The notes: generated from the letters alone by a model not told the origin. Shown: positions 49,126 through 62,471, numbered from the stretch's first letter. The stretch is DNA of 64,000 bases from JAEUIT01 sp044220875 (GCA_044220875.1 JBGAQH010000004.1:186001-250000), one strand, 5' to 3'. Made by a program: numbers and translations.

Positions 49126-50336
49126 CCGCACTCGGCATCACCGCGCTGGCCCTGACGCTCCGCCTCGTCGGGCTTCCCGACCTTCCGAACGGCCCGAAGA
49201 TGCCGCAGCAGATCGCGGCGGCGAGCGTCGACTGCCGGATCGCGCTTCTGGCGATGCAGGAGTCGTTCGCGAGAAGCAGCGTCCGCGCCGAGTGGCCCTA
49301 CGAGGGCGTCTATCGCGTCGGCGGATCGATTCCCTACGGCTATCGCGTCGGCGGCACGGCAATCGTCGCCCGCACGCTGCTCGAGGCCCCGGGCTATGCC
49401 CGCGACGAGGAGCGCATGGCGGCCGTCGAGCGGGCCTGCGACTTCGTCTGCAACGCGACGCGCGAGCCGCTGATGAGCGCCGACCCGGCGGTCTACAAGG
49501 GCGGCTATGACGTCCGGGGCTGGGGCCACTGCTATGGCCTTCGCTTCCTCCTCGCCCTCGAACGCGCGCGGGCGATTCCGGCAGGGCGCGAGTCGGCGGT
49601 CGCGGAGGCGATCACGTGGTATCTGCATGCCCTCGAATCGACCGAGATTCCGCATGCCGGCGGCTGGAACTACGCCCGCTCGCCGGGCCTCGAGACCCCC
49701 TGCCGCAGTTCGCCCTTCATGACCGCCCCGAGCGTGATGGCCCTCTACGAGGCGAAGGCCAGCGGCCGCGCGGTGGATGCAGGCGTTCTCGATCGGGCGC
49801 TCACCGCACTCGAACACTGCCGCACCGAGAGCGGCTACGTCGACTACGGCAGCGACGGCCCCGCGAAGGACCGCCCCGACCAGATTCCCGGCGCGATCGG
49901 CCGCATGGTCGCCACCGAGAGCGCCCTCTATCTCGCCGGACGCTCCTCGGTGGATCGGCTCCGCTTCGCGGTGAACGCGTTCATCGCCCATTGGCCGGAA
50001 CTCGAGAAGCGCCGCCGCAAGAACGGCACCCACGAGCCGCCCTACATGGTCGCTCCCTACTACTTCTACTACGGCTTCCACCACGCGGCGATGGCCATCG
50101 AGTTCCTCGACCCCTCCGAGCGGCCGCTCTACCGCGCGAAGCTCGCCCAGATCCTCTTCTCGGTGCGCGAGAGCGACGGCACGTGGAACGATCGCGTCTT
50201 CCCGCGAAGCGCCAACTTCGGCACGGCGATGACCATGACCGCCCTGCTCATGCCCTGGGAGCCGAAGCCGATCGGCCTCGCGGGACAGCCGGCGATCGCG
50301 CCGGCCCCGGGCGGGCGCGGCCGCCCCGGTTCCTAA
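49122..50336 (+). CDS. Terpenoid-cyclase-fold (alpha/alpha toroid) protein
   Basis: 404 residues. The start overlaps the rsmD stop by an ATGA. The N-terminus (MTALGITALALTLRLVGLPD) could be a signal anchor. The body has repeating helix pairs with YKGGYDVRGWGHCYGLRFLL, YLHALESTEIPHAGGWNYAR, CRSSPFMTAPSVMALYEAKA and APYYFYYGFHHAAMAIEFLD, typical of prenyltransferase/squalene-oxidase repeats or related toroids seen in planctomycete proteins. A DxDD catalytic motif is not visible, so it may not be a cyclase. Substrate unknown. Confidence 0.75.
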   Translation: MTALGITALALTLRLVGLPDLPNGPKMPQQIAAASVDCRIALLAMQESFARSSVRAEWPYEGVYRVGGSIPYGYRVGGTAIVARTLLEAPGYARDEERMAAVERACDFVCNATREPLMSADPAVYKGGYDVRGWGHCYGLRFLLALERARAIPAGRESAVAEAITWYLHALESTEIPHAGGWNYARSPGLETPCRSSPFMTAPSVMALYEAKASGRAVDAGVLDRALTALEHCRTESGYVDYGSDGPAKDRPDQIPGAIGRMVATESALYLAGRSSVDRLRFAVNAFIAHWPELEKRRRKNGTHEPPYMVAPYYFYYGFHHAAMAIEFLDPSERPLYRAKLAQILFSVRESDGTWNDRVFPRSANFGTAMTMTALLMPWEPKPIGLAGQPAIAPAPGGRGRPGS

Positions 50337-50354
50337 CGCTTCGCGCAGCGCACC

Positions 50355-51134
50355 ATGCCCCACCTCACCGGCGTTCCAGCATCGCTCCAACGTGCCGCGC
50401 GCTGGACGCGCCTGGCCGGCGTCCCGGCGCTCGTCGCCCATCCCGACTGGCACGGTCCGGGCAGCTCGCTCCGCGGCCGACCGTGGCTCCTGTGGATTCA
50501 CGGCCGAAGCGTGAACAAGGAACTCGATCCGGGCCGCTACCTCCGACTGCTGCGGGCCGGCATCGCGTCGGTGGCCCTTGACCTTCCCGGCCACGGCGAA
50601 CGGGCCGAGCCCGACGGCCAGTCCATCGAGCGAACGCTGCCGATGATCGCGGAGATGGTCGCGGAGCTCGACGCGGTGGTCGAGCGCGTCCACGAGCTCG
50701 AGGGCTTCGATCCCGAGCGGTCCGCGCTGGGCGGCATGTCGGCCGGCGGGATGGTGACCCTCGCCCGGCTCTGTCGCCCGCATCGCTTTCGCTGCGCCGC
50801 GGTCGAATGCACGACCGGCTCCTGGCGATGGCAGCCGAATCTCATGCGCGGCGATCCCGGCGTTGTCGCAGCGCTCAATCCGATGGACCATCTCGACGGC
50901 TGGCGGCCGGTGCCGCTGCTCGTGATGCATAACCGCCTCGACGCGTGGGTGCCGATCGAGGGCCAGCGCGAATTCGTGGATGCGCTGGCGAAGCGTTATG
51001 AGGATCCCGGTCGGATCACGTTCCAGGTCTACGAGGAAACGGGCGCCCCGTTTGAGCATGCCGGATTCGGCCGGATGGGCGCCGACGCGAAGGACCGATT
51101 CACGGCGTTCCTCGCCCGCGAACTGCTCGGCTAG
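50355..51134 (+). CDS. Alpha/beta hydrolase
   Basis: 259 residues. PWLLWIHGRSVNKELDPGRY is the oxyanion strand; the nucleophile is Ser129 in GGMSAGGMV, followed by the acid in NRLDAWVPIEGQ and the His in GAPFEHAGFG. The arrangement resembles YjfP/dienelactone-hydrolase-type esterases, and the large cap segment seen in lipases is absent. Substrate is unknown. The gene ends directly beside the convergent DUF1570-like gene with no spacer. Confidence 0.85.
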   Translation: MPHLTGVPASLQRAARWTRLAGVPALVAHPDWHGPGSSLRGRPWLLWIHGRSVNKELDPGRYLRLLRAGIASVALDLPGHGERAEPDGQSIERTLPMIAEMVAELDAVVERVHELEGFDPERSALGGMSAGGMVTLARLCRPHRFRCAAVECTTGSWRWQPNLMRGDPGVVAALNPMDHLDGWRPVPLLVMHNRLDAWVPIEGQREFVDALAKRYEDPGRITFQVYEETGAPFEHAGFGRMGADAKDRFTAFLARELLG

Positions 51135-52376
51135 TTAGGGCTGCTGCTGCGGCGCTGTTGGCGCCGGCTGGTCCGGTGACTGGCCCGCCGGCGGCGAGAC
51201 GGGACTCTGTCCGCGCCACACCAGATCTCCCGAGCCGCGCCGCGTGATGTCGGCGACGAACCTCTCGTAGCCGTCCTTGAACTCGGCGAAGTCGCGATTG
51301 AAATAGACCAGCGCCACGGCCCGACCGACCTTCACCCCGAGCGCCCGATTGCCGCGCCCCGCGGGAAGGTTCGGGCTCGTCGCGAGCTTGCTTGCGAGAT
51401 GACCCTCGGCGGCGTCGCGAAGCAGTTGCTCCAGCGCCGCGCGATAGCGCCCGCCCTCGCCCTCCACGAGGAAGTGCGTCAGGGCCCAGACCTGGGCGTA
51501 ATAGGTGAGGAGCTTGCTGCGGCCGCTCTTGAGGAAGCCCTGCGGGATGCCCGCCATCAGGTCATCGAGATCGATGAGCTCGTTTTGCCGGACCGCCTCG
51601 CGGAGCTCGCCGAATCGCTCGTAGTTGCGCCACGGGTTGAAGATCGGCGTCTCCTCGCCGCGCTGCCAGCGATGGCCTTCCATGTAGGTCGCGACGCCCT
51701 CCTCGAGCCAGATCGGCAGCGGATGGCGGAAGACCGTTTGGGTGTACTGATGCCAGCCTTCGTGGGCGGCCAGTGCGAGCGTGTCCCATCGGCCGAGGTC
51801 GTAGAGCACCGCCTCGCCGTCGATCGTGTATCCGCCGCGACCGAGCGCGAGATAGGTCGGCGCGTCATCGCCCATGCGCTCCTTGGTGTAGTCGGCCCAG
51901 TGCTCGCGGGTGGCGAAGAGGAAGGTCTCCAGTCGCTTGGTCGGGAGCGGCAGCGCGGTGATCGCGCTGGTGTAGTGCTCAAGGGCCCGTTCGGAGAAGC
52001 GGACGAGCTGCGTCGGCAGCGTCTCGTCGCTCTTGGTCGTGTGCACGAGGTAGTGCGGGCCGCTGACGGCCTTGCCCTGAACGGGGCCGTCGCTTCCGTC
52101 GCGCGTGCCATGCCGTTCCCAGACCCACGGATCGACGCTGATCGGCAGCGACGCCGAGACCGCGGCAAGTGCCGCCTCGCCAGCAACCGCATGAGAGGCC
52201 GACGACGTTGCGGTCGGCTGCATGCCCGGCGATGCGACCTCGGAGCGGGAGCAGGCGGCGAGGCCCGCCGCGCAGGCCAACACCATCGCGGCGCCTCGGG
52301 CCCGGGCGGCGGCTCGGGCCCGGGCGGCGCGCGGGGTGACCGAGCTCCGATGGTGGCTGCATCCTGTGGTCGTCAT
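51135..52376 (-). CDS. DUF1570-like gluzincin lipoprotein
   Basis: 413 residues from the ATG at 52374-52376; upstream in-frame ATGs exist but the stretch before has no protein-like look. A lipoprotein signal ends at LAAC (Cys42). The metal motif HEGWH at 205-209, with the downstream Glu in LPIWLEEGVATYMEG, is the gluzincin pattern of DUF1570 proteins, predicted metallopeptidases. The first helical part (HYLVHTTKSDETLPTQLVRF) fits the usual N-terminal DUF1570 segment. The C-terminus is a Pro/Gln-rich tail. Confidence 0.8.
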   Translation of the reverse strand: MTTTGCSHHRSSVTPRAARARAAARARGAAMVLACAAGLAACSRSEVASPGMQPTATSSASHAVAGEAALAAVSASLPISVDPWVWERHGTRDGSDGPVQGKAVSGPHYLVHTTKSDETLPTQLVRFSERALEHYTSAITALPLPTKRLETFLFATREHWADYTKERMGDDAPTYLALGRGGYTIDGEAVLYDLGRWDTLALAAHEGWHQYTQTVFRHPLPIWLEEGVATYMEGHRWQRGEETPIFNPWRNYERFGELREAVRQNELIDLDDLMAGIPQGFLKSGRSKLLTYYAQVWALTHFLVEGEGGRYRAALEQLLRDAAEGHLASKLATSPNLPAGRGNRALGVKVGRAVALVYFNRDFAEFKDGYERFVADITRRGSGDLVWRGQSPVSPPAGQSPDQPAPTAPQQQP

Positions 52377-52558
52377 GGCGAGGTCGGCGTCGGCAAGGGA
52401 ACCGTCAAACCAGTTCATCGAAACGATCGCACCCCGGAACGAAGAAAGCCAGTCGCGAATGCTGAAGTTCACAAGAATCGCACGAGGAAGGCGGTCGGTG
52501 CCCACCCTACCGTGCGTCGCGCGTCGCTCCTTCGATTCGAACCTCGATGCGACACCGA

Positions 52559-55711
<3,153 letters not shown>

Positions 55712-55720
55712 AGAACGCCC

Positions 55721-56767
55721 ATGCTACCTGTTGCGCCACGCCCCGGCCTTGCGGTCGCGGTCGGCGCTGTGGTCTGGACGCTCGCGCTCGGGGGCTGCGG
55801 GCCAGCGACCCCCCCGCCTCCCCCAACGCCCCCGACAGCGACGGCGGCGGAGCTGCAGTCGGCAACCGCCGCGGCCGACAAGGCCCTCAACGACGGTCGC
55901 GTCGACGACGCCCTCACCCTGGCCCGGTTCGTGGCGGAGCGGGACCGCAGCGGCAAGGGCCACGAGCTTCTGGGCCGCGTGTGGCTCGTGCGGGCGAGTC
56001 AGGCGGAGCAGGCCAGCGATCGGACGACGGCGGCATCGGCCCGCGCCGCTGCGGCCGAAGCGTATCGAACGGCGGCCGACGCCGACGCACACAACGCCGC
56101 GCTCCAGGATGCGGCGGGCATGGTCGTCGACATGATCGGCGACCGCTACAGCGCCGCCACGTACTACTCGAAGGCGATCGAGATCGACGGGAGCAATCCA
56201 GCGTACCGACTGCATCGCGGCAACGCACATCTTCGGAATCGCCAGGTGACCTTGGCCCGTGCCGACGCCAAGGCCCTGCTGGCGATGGCGCCGAACGAGG
56301 CGTGGACCAACGCCCTCTGCGCCGAGGTCGAGATCGCCGAACTGCAACCGTCGTTGGCGATCCCTTACGCCGAGCGAGCCCGCGCACTGGCCCCGCGCGA
56401 CGTCACCTTTCGCGTCCTCCACGCTCGAGCCCTCCGCGCGAATCAACAGACGTCGGATGCGGTCGAACTCCTCATGGCCCTTCCCGAAGCGGAACGCGGA
56501 ATGCGAAGCGTGGCCGCGGAGCTCGCCGAGGGCTGGTGTGCGATGCACCGGCCGGAGAAGGCCGCGGAAGCGTGGGAGCTTGCATATCGCACGGCGCCGC
56601 AACAGGAGAAACTCCCCTGTGCGCTCGCGGCGGGCGAAGCTCGAATCAAGGCCGGCGATCGCCCCGGCGCAAAGTCATGGCTCGACATCGCTGCGATCCT
56701 CGCCCCGGAGGACCCGGAGGTGGCGGCGCTGTCGAAGGCGCTGGCGACGTCGAACGGCGGCGGGTGA
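55721..56767 (+). CDS. TPR lipoprotein
   Basis: 348 residues from the ATG at 55721. The N-terminus ends in the lipobox LGGC, followed by a Pro-rich spacer. From about 50 the protein is TPR-like helices (ALNDGRVDDALTLARFVAER, YSAATYYSKAIEIDGSNPAY, AWTNALCAEVEIAELQPSLA, KAAEAWELAYRTAPQQEKLP), perhaps seven or eight units. TPRs bind partner proteins; the partner is unknown. The divergent valS start is nine bases away, so the two genes must share a small promoter region. Confidence 0.82.
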   Translation: MLPVAPRPGLAVAVGAVVWTLALGGCGPATPPPPPTPPTATAAELQSATAAADKALNDGRVDDALTLARFVAERDRSGKGHELLGRVWLVRASQAEQASDRTTAASARAAAAEAYRTAADADAHNAALQDAAGMVVDMIGDRYSAATYYSKAIEIDGSNPAYRLHRGNAHLRNRQVTLARADAKALLAMAPNEAWTNALCAEVEIAELQPSLAIPYAERARALAPRDVTFRVLHARALRANQQTSDAVELLMALPEAERGMRSVAAELAEGWCAMHRPEKAAEAWELAYRTAPQQEKLPCALAAGEARIKAGDRPGAKSWLDIAAILAPEDPEVAALSKALATSNGGG

Positions 56768-56868
56768 ATGAAGCGAGCGGAGCGGACGAGCGAGATCGCG
56801 GTCGCAGTCACACGTTGGCGCGTCCGCGAGCATCTCGATGCGCGGCGCACAGGTCTCGCTCCCGCGAC

Positions 56869-57630
56869 TCACCGAAGCCAGCGCCCGCCGTCGATCCGAA
56901 TGAGGTCGCCGGTGAGATAGGACGCTTCGAAGAGGAGCCAGCGGACGAGCGCGGCGGCTTCCTCGGGCGTGCCGGAACGAGCGAGGGGAATGCGCGATTC
57001 GTATGCGGCGACCTCGGCGGGGTCGGCGTTCTCCGGCCACGCGATGACCCCCGGGGCGATGCCGTTCACGCGCACCCTTGGTGCGAGCTCGAGCGCCAGC
57101 GTGGCGACGAGGTCGGCGACCGCGGCCTTGCTCATTGAGTAGGCGGCGAAATTCCGGCGCGGGCGACCGAGGGCGTGGATGTCACCGAAAAGAACGACCG
57201 CGCCGCCAGCGTTCCGCAGCGGCGCGGCGAGGGCTTGGGTGAGGAGGAGCGGGGCGAGGGCATTCACCGTGAGATGCCCGAGGCCCTCCGCCGCGGTGAT
57301 CGCTCCGAAGGGTGAGGGCGCGTACGAACTGGCGTTGTGCACGAGCCCGTCGAGTCGCGGTCCGCATGCCGCCGCAAGTTCGGCGGCGAGGGACGCGATC
57401 GACTCGGCGGTCGAGAGGTCGCCCCGCACCGAGCGGACGGTGATGCGATGGCCGGCGCGGGCTGCCCGCGTGCATGCCTCGGCTGCGGTCGCCGCGATCG
57501 CCTCGTCGCTCGATCGGTAGGTCAGCATGAGGTCGCAGCCCGACTCGGCGAGGGCCAGCGCGGTCGCCCGCCCCACGCGCTTCGCGGCGCCGGTGACGAC
57601 CACCAGACGGCGCGGGGCGTCATGACTCAT
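56869..57630 (-). CDS. Short-chain dehydrogenase, pteridine-reductase-like
   Basis: 253 residues from the ATG at 57628-57630, whose ATGA overlaps the upstream stop. TGAAKRVGRATALALAESGC is the NAD(P)H site with the TGxxxRxG pattern seen in pteridine reductase PTR1 and FolM, instead of TGxxxGIG. The catalytic Tyr-Lys is in YSMSKAAVADLVATLAL, and the IRVNGIAPG-type segment appears as VRVNGIAPGVIAWP. A pterin or folate substrate is therefore likely, and the PTPS-like gene is elsewhere in the window, but the distance prevents linking them. The C-terminus IRIDGGRWLR is the usual SDR ending. Confidence 0.83.
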   Translation of the reverse strand: MSHDAPRRLVVVTGAAKRVGRATALALAESGCDLMLTYRSSDEAIAATAAEACTRAARAGHRITVRSVRGDLSTAESIASLAAELAAACGPRLDGLVHNASSYAPSPFGAITAAEGLGHLTVNALAPLLLTQALAAPLRNAGGAVVLFGDIHALGRPRRNFAAYSMSKAAVADLVATLALELAPRVRVNGIAPGVIAWPENADPAEVAAYESRIPLARSGTPEEAAALVRWLLFEASYLTGDLIRIDGGRWLR

Positions 57631-57953
57631 CGCTTCGGCTCCCCATCCCCCTCGTCCTCCGTCGGGTTCGACTCGGGCGGCGGGACGACCATGCGCCGGG
57701 CGGCCTCGCGCCATGGGTCGCGGCCGGCCCCGCGCATCGGCCGCTTCTTGGTTCGGGCGGCCACGATCGGTGTCCCCTCGGCAACGCGCCGAATGAGCCG
57801 AAGCGAAAGGACAACCATCAGGACGATCAGGCCGCCGATGAGGGCGACGCCGAGGCTCAGGACGAGCGTGCGATCCGCTCCCGTCGGCCGCGGCGGCGGC
57901 TGCACGGCGGTGGCGAGGGCGCCGTCCAGGGTTCGCGCGTCGGGCTGAAGCAT
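57627..57953 (-). CDS. Small single-pass membrane protein
   Basis: 108 residues. One hydrophobic segment (TLVLSLGVALIGGLIVLMVV) lies near 29-52, flanked by a short N-terminus and a basic cytoplasmic tail (RTKKRPMRGAGRD). The C-terminus is acidic. No known domain. It is cotranscribed with the SDR gene by an overlapping stop/start. The AsmA-like gene is divergent, 72 bases away. Confidence 0.65.
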   Translation of the reverse strand: MLQPDARTLDGALATAVQPPPRPTGADRTLVLSLGVALIGGLIVLMVVLSLRLIRRVAEGTPIVAARTKKRPMRGAGRDPWREAARRMVVPPPESNPTEDEGDGEPKR

Positions 57954-58025
57954 CGCTCGGAGTATACGGATCGCCCGAACGCGATCCGGGACGGCGCGAA
58001 TCTGACTCTAGAATGCCGCCAACCG

Positions 58026-61000
58026 ATGGCCGACGCAGCCAATCCCACGCCCGCCCCGAGCGACCGGCCATCGGCGGCGAACCCCATTGCGAACCCCATT
58101 GCGAATGGCGTTGCGAGCGGCGTCGCGCAGGGAACGGACACCCACGAGTCGCCCGAGCGCGGGCGCCGTCGCCGCCGCGTTCGCCGTCTGCGGCGCGTCG
58201 CCATCCTCCTTCTCGGTCTTCTCCTCGTCGCGGGATTCGTCCTCACCCGACCGGCGGTGTTGCGCTGGTTCCTCGAGCCCATGCTCGCCAACGCCCTCGG
58301 CGGCGAGGTGACGATCGACGACGTTCGACTCAGCGGGCTCTCGACGCTGCACCTGGGTCACCTCACCCTGCGGGCGCGCGGATGGGATGGACCTGCGGGC
58401 GAGGTGCTCCTCGTGGAGGACCTCACGGTCCAGTTCGATGGCGGTTCGCTGGTCGTCGGCGCCGTTCGCGCTCGCTCGCTCCAGGTGGGACGCATGCGGG
58501 TCCGCATCGCCGAGCGCGACGATCTCCCCGGCACCTTCAACCTGCTCGCCCTGCAATCCTCGACGCGCGGCGATCCGGAACAGATCCGACCGGTCCGCAT
58601 CGACCTGGGGCGTCTTGACGTCGAGACCGGCACCGCGTCGCGCGACGGCACCTGGACGCAGCGCGGCGGCCGATCGCTCACCGGCTTCATGACGCCCGAT
58701 CCGGATCGGCACGACGGGTCGCTCTTCGCGTTTCAGCTCTCCGACGTCGATCCCAACGGATCGGCGATCACCGGCACCTGGGACGAACGGACCCTCGGCC
58801 TCACCGCGTCGCTCGACGCGATCGGTCTCGACGAGGAGATCCTGAATCTCCTTCCGAGCCACATGCGTCACTCGGCCGAGGCCCTGAACCTCACCGGCCA
58901 GGTCCGCGGCGCCCAGATGCACTGGTCGCCCGTCGAGCCGCTCTTCGCCGAGTTCCAGGTCGCCGACATGCGGGTCACGCTCCCGGAGCTCGATCTCGAG
59001 GACAAGTGGAGCCGCTTCCGCAGCGGTCGCCGCGAACAGCGCGAAGGCCTGCCGACGATGCACGTGCGCGAGGGAGCGGTGCGGCTCGAGGGCACGCACG
59101 TGACCTTCCGTCGCCTCGTCGGCGAGATCGCGTCGAACACCGAGGACCCGGGACTCGTGCCGGTGCCGATCGAGCTGGGCCTCGACATCACCCTCGACGA
59201 CGACACCATCGGCTCGATCGACTGGTCGGACGCCGATGCCCGCGAGCGCTGGCTGGCCGAGACCTTCGACGCGGCGCCCTTCACGCTCTCGATCTCGATT
59301 CGCGGCTTCGATTCCGCGAAGGCCACGCCCGGCTACCCGCCCGCCCTCGAGGTGCCGACGCCGATCGCGGCGGCGCTCGAGACCTTCGGCGTCACCGCGT
59401 GGAAGCTCGACGTCGAGGCGGAGTTCTCGCGCGGCACGGCGACCCGCGCCGCAGACGGGTCGGTCGTTCCCGACCGGATCCGCTCGAAGGGCCAGTGCTT
59501 CCTCTCCGGCGGCGAGGGCTCCTACGACGCGTTCCCGTATCCGATGTCCCAGGTCAAGGCCCATCTGGCCTTCGATCAGAACGAGAGCGGCGTCGATCGG
59601 CTCGTCGTCGACTATCTCGCCGGCACGACCCAGGTCGGCTCGACCATCTCGATCACCGGCACGGTCACCGACCCGGGCCCGGACGCCGCGGTTGACCTCT
59701 CGATCACCGCCCCGTCGTTCGTGCTCGACGAGCAGCTCATCCGCTGCTTCGAGCGCGGCGACCAGAAGTCGGTGGCGATGCTCTTTCACGAGCCCTCGTT
59801 CAGGGCGCTCGATGCCGCCGGCCTCCTTCCCACCGGCGACGTGACGGCGCTGCGCGAGAAGGCCAAGGCCCTCGAGGCCTCGGCGATGGCGATCGCCGAC
59901 AAGGCCGAGCTCGAGCGGCTCGCCCTCGAGCGGGCCCGCGTGGAGCGGATGATCTCGGTGCGTCCCTTTGCCCTCGGCGGCACCGGTGCGATCAGGGCGA
60001 AAATCGCCCGCGAGGCCGGTTCCGACAGGCCGATCAGCGTCACCGGCGTCGTGACCATCGAACGGGCCGGCATTCTCATCGACGACTTCCCCTATCCGCT
60101 GACCGTGACCTCGGGCGTGATGAACATCACCGAGCGCGAGGTCAACTTCGGCGAGGAAGGCCTGCGGGCGACGACGATGGAGGGCGGCCTCGTGCGCATC
60201 GGCGGTCACGTCACCATCGTGCCCCGCGCCGGCGGCGGCACGCGCGGGAGTCCCGACCTCGTCATCACCGGCGTGCGGGACGAGATCACGCCGCTCCTGC
60301 TCGCGGCGATTCCGCCGCCGAAGAAGGAACCGGTTGCGGGCTGGCCCGGCGCCGCCCTCGCGCCGACCGCGCGACTGCTGGAGGCCGCCGGACTTCGCGG
60401 CACCGTCGACCTGCACGGCACGATCACCGAGCGGGCGGATGTTCCGGGCGAGGTCGAGACGAAGCTCCGCATTGAGGTTTCGAGCGGCTCGGTCGACTCG
60501 AAGGACGCTCCCGACGTTCCGCTGGCCCTCCCTGCGGGACTCTCGCTGCGCGAGCTTGAGGCGTCGCTCCTCGTCACCGACAACCGCGTCGAGTTCCGTT
60601 CGCTCAGGGCCGCCGATGCAAGCGGCGTCGGCACCGTCATCGCCTCCGGCTCCTACAGCACCTCCGACGCCAAGGAGTCGCTCGACATCCGCTTCGACGG
60701 CATGCAGGTCGCGCCCTGGATCGTCGAGGCGCTGCCCGACGCGGCCCGCGAGCCGGGGCGGCGATGGTGGGAGCGATGGAAGCCGCGCGGCACCTTCGAT
60801 GCCCACCTCACGCTGTCGAGCGACGAGCGCGGATCGGCGATGACCACGATCGAGGCCCGGCCGCGCGAGCTCACCGTCGCCCCCTTCGGCACCGACGTGT
60901 CGGTGCGCGGGATCGACGGCAGCGTGCAGATCGTCGCGGACGTGACCGGCATGCGCGGCGACATCTCGGCGCTCCGCCTCGCCGACGGGCTCGAGCCCGA

Positions 61001-62426
61001 CGCGGGCGCGATCGTCATCGACGGCTCGCTCGAGACGACGACCACCGCGCTCCGCTCGATCGACCTTGATGTGCGGGCCGAGAACGCCCGGTTCGAGGCG
61101 CCCGGCGTCAACCTCACGCTGCGGCTCGCCGACGCGACGGTGCTCGCCGACGGACTCGCCGGCACGCAGCCGTCGGGACGCTTCGACGGCTCGCTCGGAT
61201 TCCGCTCGATCGCCGGCGGCCGGCCGGACTGGAACCTCACGCTTCGCCCGCGTTCGCTCGCCATCGACATCGGCGGCGCCCGGCCGGCGATGACCTTCGA
61301 CCGCGAGAGCGCCGTGGTGGCCACGCCCTCGCAGGTGCTCTTCGAGCGGATCGCCGCGGACCTCGACGACGGGCACGTCACCTTCGACGGCTCGATCGAC
61401 CTCACCCAGACGCCGCACGTCGCGACCGGCACGATGAGCCTCGACGCGTCGGCCTGGAGCGACCGGATCGCGGCGCTGCTGCCCCCGCCGCTCAACCTCG
61501 CCCGCGACCGCATCGGCTTCCACGCCGACAGCTTCCACATGCACGACACGCAGCTTTCGCTGCACTGGGATCCGGCCCTGGGCGTGCGCTCGCCGTCGCT
61601 CTACGCCATCAACGGGCACATCTCGACCGAAGGCGGAGCGATGAGCATCGGCGTGCCGCTCACCGAGGTGACCGGCGAGGTCGACTACAGCTTCCGCTAC
61701 GAGCCGCGCGAGGGACCGGCGGCGATCAAGCTCGGCGCCCTCCTGCGGTCGCCCGCGTTTCGCATCTATGACCGCCTCCTCAACGACGGCTCGGCGTCGC
61801 TCTCGATCGCGCCCGACGGAACGACCCTGCGCCTCCGCGACATCCAGGGGACGATCGCCGACGGGCGCATCGACGGATCGGCGGACGTGCGACTCGCCGA
61901 GGGCCGCTACGCCGCCGACGTCCGCGTGACCGGCGCGTCACTCGCACCGCTTCTCGCCCCGCGCGATCCCGCGTCGGCCTCCGGCGGCGAGGTCGACGCG
62001 CGACTGGCGATCGAGGGGCCGATCGACACGGTGGAGGGACGCACCGGCCGCGGAAAGATCGCCATCCGCGACGCGGCCATGGCGAAGTCTGCGATCACGC
62101 TCCGCCTCGTCGAGATCAGCCAGCTCATGCTGCCGCTCTCGAGTTCGCTCAAGTCGGCGGACATCCAGTTCTTCCTCCGCGGCGCCGAGGCGACCTTCGA
62201 GAAGTTCCGGCTCACCACCTCGGGCGTCACCCTCGACGGCACCGGCACGCTCGACACGCGGGATTTCTCGGTCGACCTCACCCTGCGGAGCCGCGGTCGG
62301 CTGGGGATCTTCAGCGACATCGTCGGCGCCGTAAGCGATCAGCTCTACGAAATCGAGGTGAAGGGACCGCTCACCGATCCGACGGCCGGACTGCGGGCCC
62401 TGCCCGGACTGCGCTCGAAGGAGTGA
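58026..62426 (+). CDS. Large AsmA/TamB-like envelope protein
   Basis: 1466 residues. The N-terminus is low complexity and basic (RRRRRVRRLRR), followed by one membrane anchor (VAILLLGLLLVAGFVLTRPA). The rest is long, beta-rich and repetitive with many GT, DL and VT strands, such as VTIDDVRLSGLSTLHLGHLT and RMRVRIAERDDLPGTFNLLA, and the C-terminal part (SAITLRLVEISQLMLPLSSS, LDTRDFSVDLTLRSRG, YEIEVKGPLTDPTAGLRALP) is the DUF3971/AsmA-like ending. Such proteins form a periplasm-spanning groove carrying phospholipids between membranes. No beta-barrel partner (tamA) is in the window. Confidence 0.83.
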   Translation: MADAANPTPAPSDRPSAANPIANPIANGVASGVAQGTDTHESPERGRRRRRVRRLRRVAILLLGLLLVAGFVLTRPAVLRWFLEPMLANALGGEVTIDDVRLSGLSTLHLGHLTLRARGWDGPAGEVLLVEDLTVQFDGGSLVVGAVRARSLQVGRMRVRIAERDDLPGTFNLLALQSSTRGDPEQIRPVRIDLGRLDVETGTASRDGTWTQRGGRSLTGFMTPDPDRHDGSLFAFQLSDVDPNGSAITGTWDERTLGLTASLDAIGLDEEILNLLPSHMRHSAEALNLTGQVRGAQMHWSPVEPLFAEFQVADMRVTLPELDLEDKWSRFRSGRREQREGLPTMHVREGAVRLEGTHVTFRRLVGEIASNTEDPGLVPVPIELGLDITLDDDTIGSIDWSDADARERWLAETFDAAPFTLSISIRGFDSAKATPGYPPALEVPTPIAAALETFGVTAWKLDVEAEFSRGTATRAADGSVVPDRIRSKGQCFLSGGEGSYDAFPYPMSQVKAHLAFDQNESGVDRLVVDYLAGTTQVGSTISITGTVTDPGPDAAVDLSITAPSFVLDEQLIRCFERGDQKSVAMLFHEPSFRALDAAGLLPTGDVTALREKAKALEASAMAIADKAELERLALERARVERMISVRPFALGGTGAIRAKIAREAGSDRPISVTGVVTIERAGILIDDFPYPLTVTSGVMNITEREVNFGEEGLRATTMEGGLVRIGGHVTIVPRAGGGTRGSPDLVITGVRDEITPLLLAAIPPPKKEPVAGWPGAALAPTARLLEAAGLRGTVDLHGTITERADVPGEVETKLRIEVSSGSVDSKDAPDVPLALPAGLSLRELEASLLVTDNRVEFRSLRAADASGVGTVIASGSYSTSDAKESLDIRFDGMQVAPWIVEALPDAAREPGRRWWERWKPRGTFDAHLTLSSDERGSAMTTIEARPRELTVAPFGTDVSVRGIDGSVQIVADVTGMRGDISALRLADGLEPDAGAIVIDGSLETTTTALRSIDLDVRAENARFEAPGVNLTLRLADATVLADGLAGTQPSGRFDGSLGFRSIAGGRPDWNLTLRPRSLAIDIGGARPAMTFDRESAVVATPSQVLFERIAADLDDGHVTFDGSIDLTQTPHVATGTMSLDASAWSDRIAALLPPPLNLARDRIGFHADSFHMHDTQLSLHWDPALGVRSPSLYAINGHISTEGGAMSIGVPLTEVTGEVDYSFRYEPREGPAAIKLGALLRSPAFRIYDRLLNDGSASLSIAPDGTTLRLRDIQGTIADGRIDGSADVRLAEGRYAADVRVTGASLAPLLAPRDPASASGGEVDARLAIEGPIDTVEGRTGRGKIAIRDAAMAKSAITLRLVEISQLMLPLSSSLKSADIQFFLRGAEATFEKFRLTTSGVTLDGTGTLDTRDFSVDLTLRSRGRLGIFSDIVGAVSDQLYEIEVKGPLTDPTAGLRALPGLRSKE
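58078..58128. repeat. 15-bp tandem repeat in the AsmA-like gene
   Basis: GCGAACCCCATTGCG-type units recur two to four times with decay (ending GCGAATGGCGTTGCGAGCGG), encoding ANPIANPIANGVASGVA. Slippage is likely; the segment precedes the membrane anchor and need not be structured. Confidence 0.6.
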
Positions 62427-62471
62427 CGAGGCCCGTGGTCGCCGCTCGCGTCCACTGATACGATCGCGACC

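Noticed and set aside
58008..61619. 1203-codon open frame on the minus strand
   Set aside because: Antisense to the AsmA-like gene; the plus frame has a membrane anchor, signature C-terminus and good codon use, the minus frame has none.
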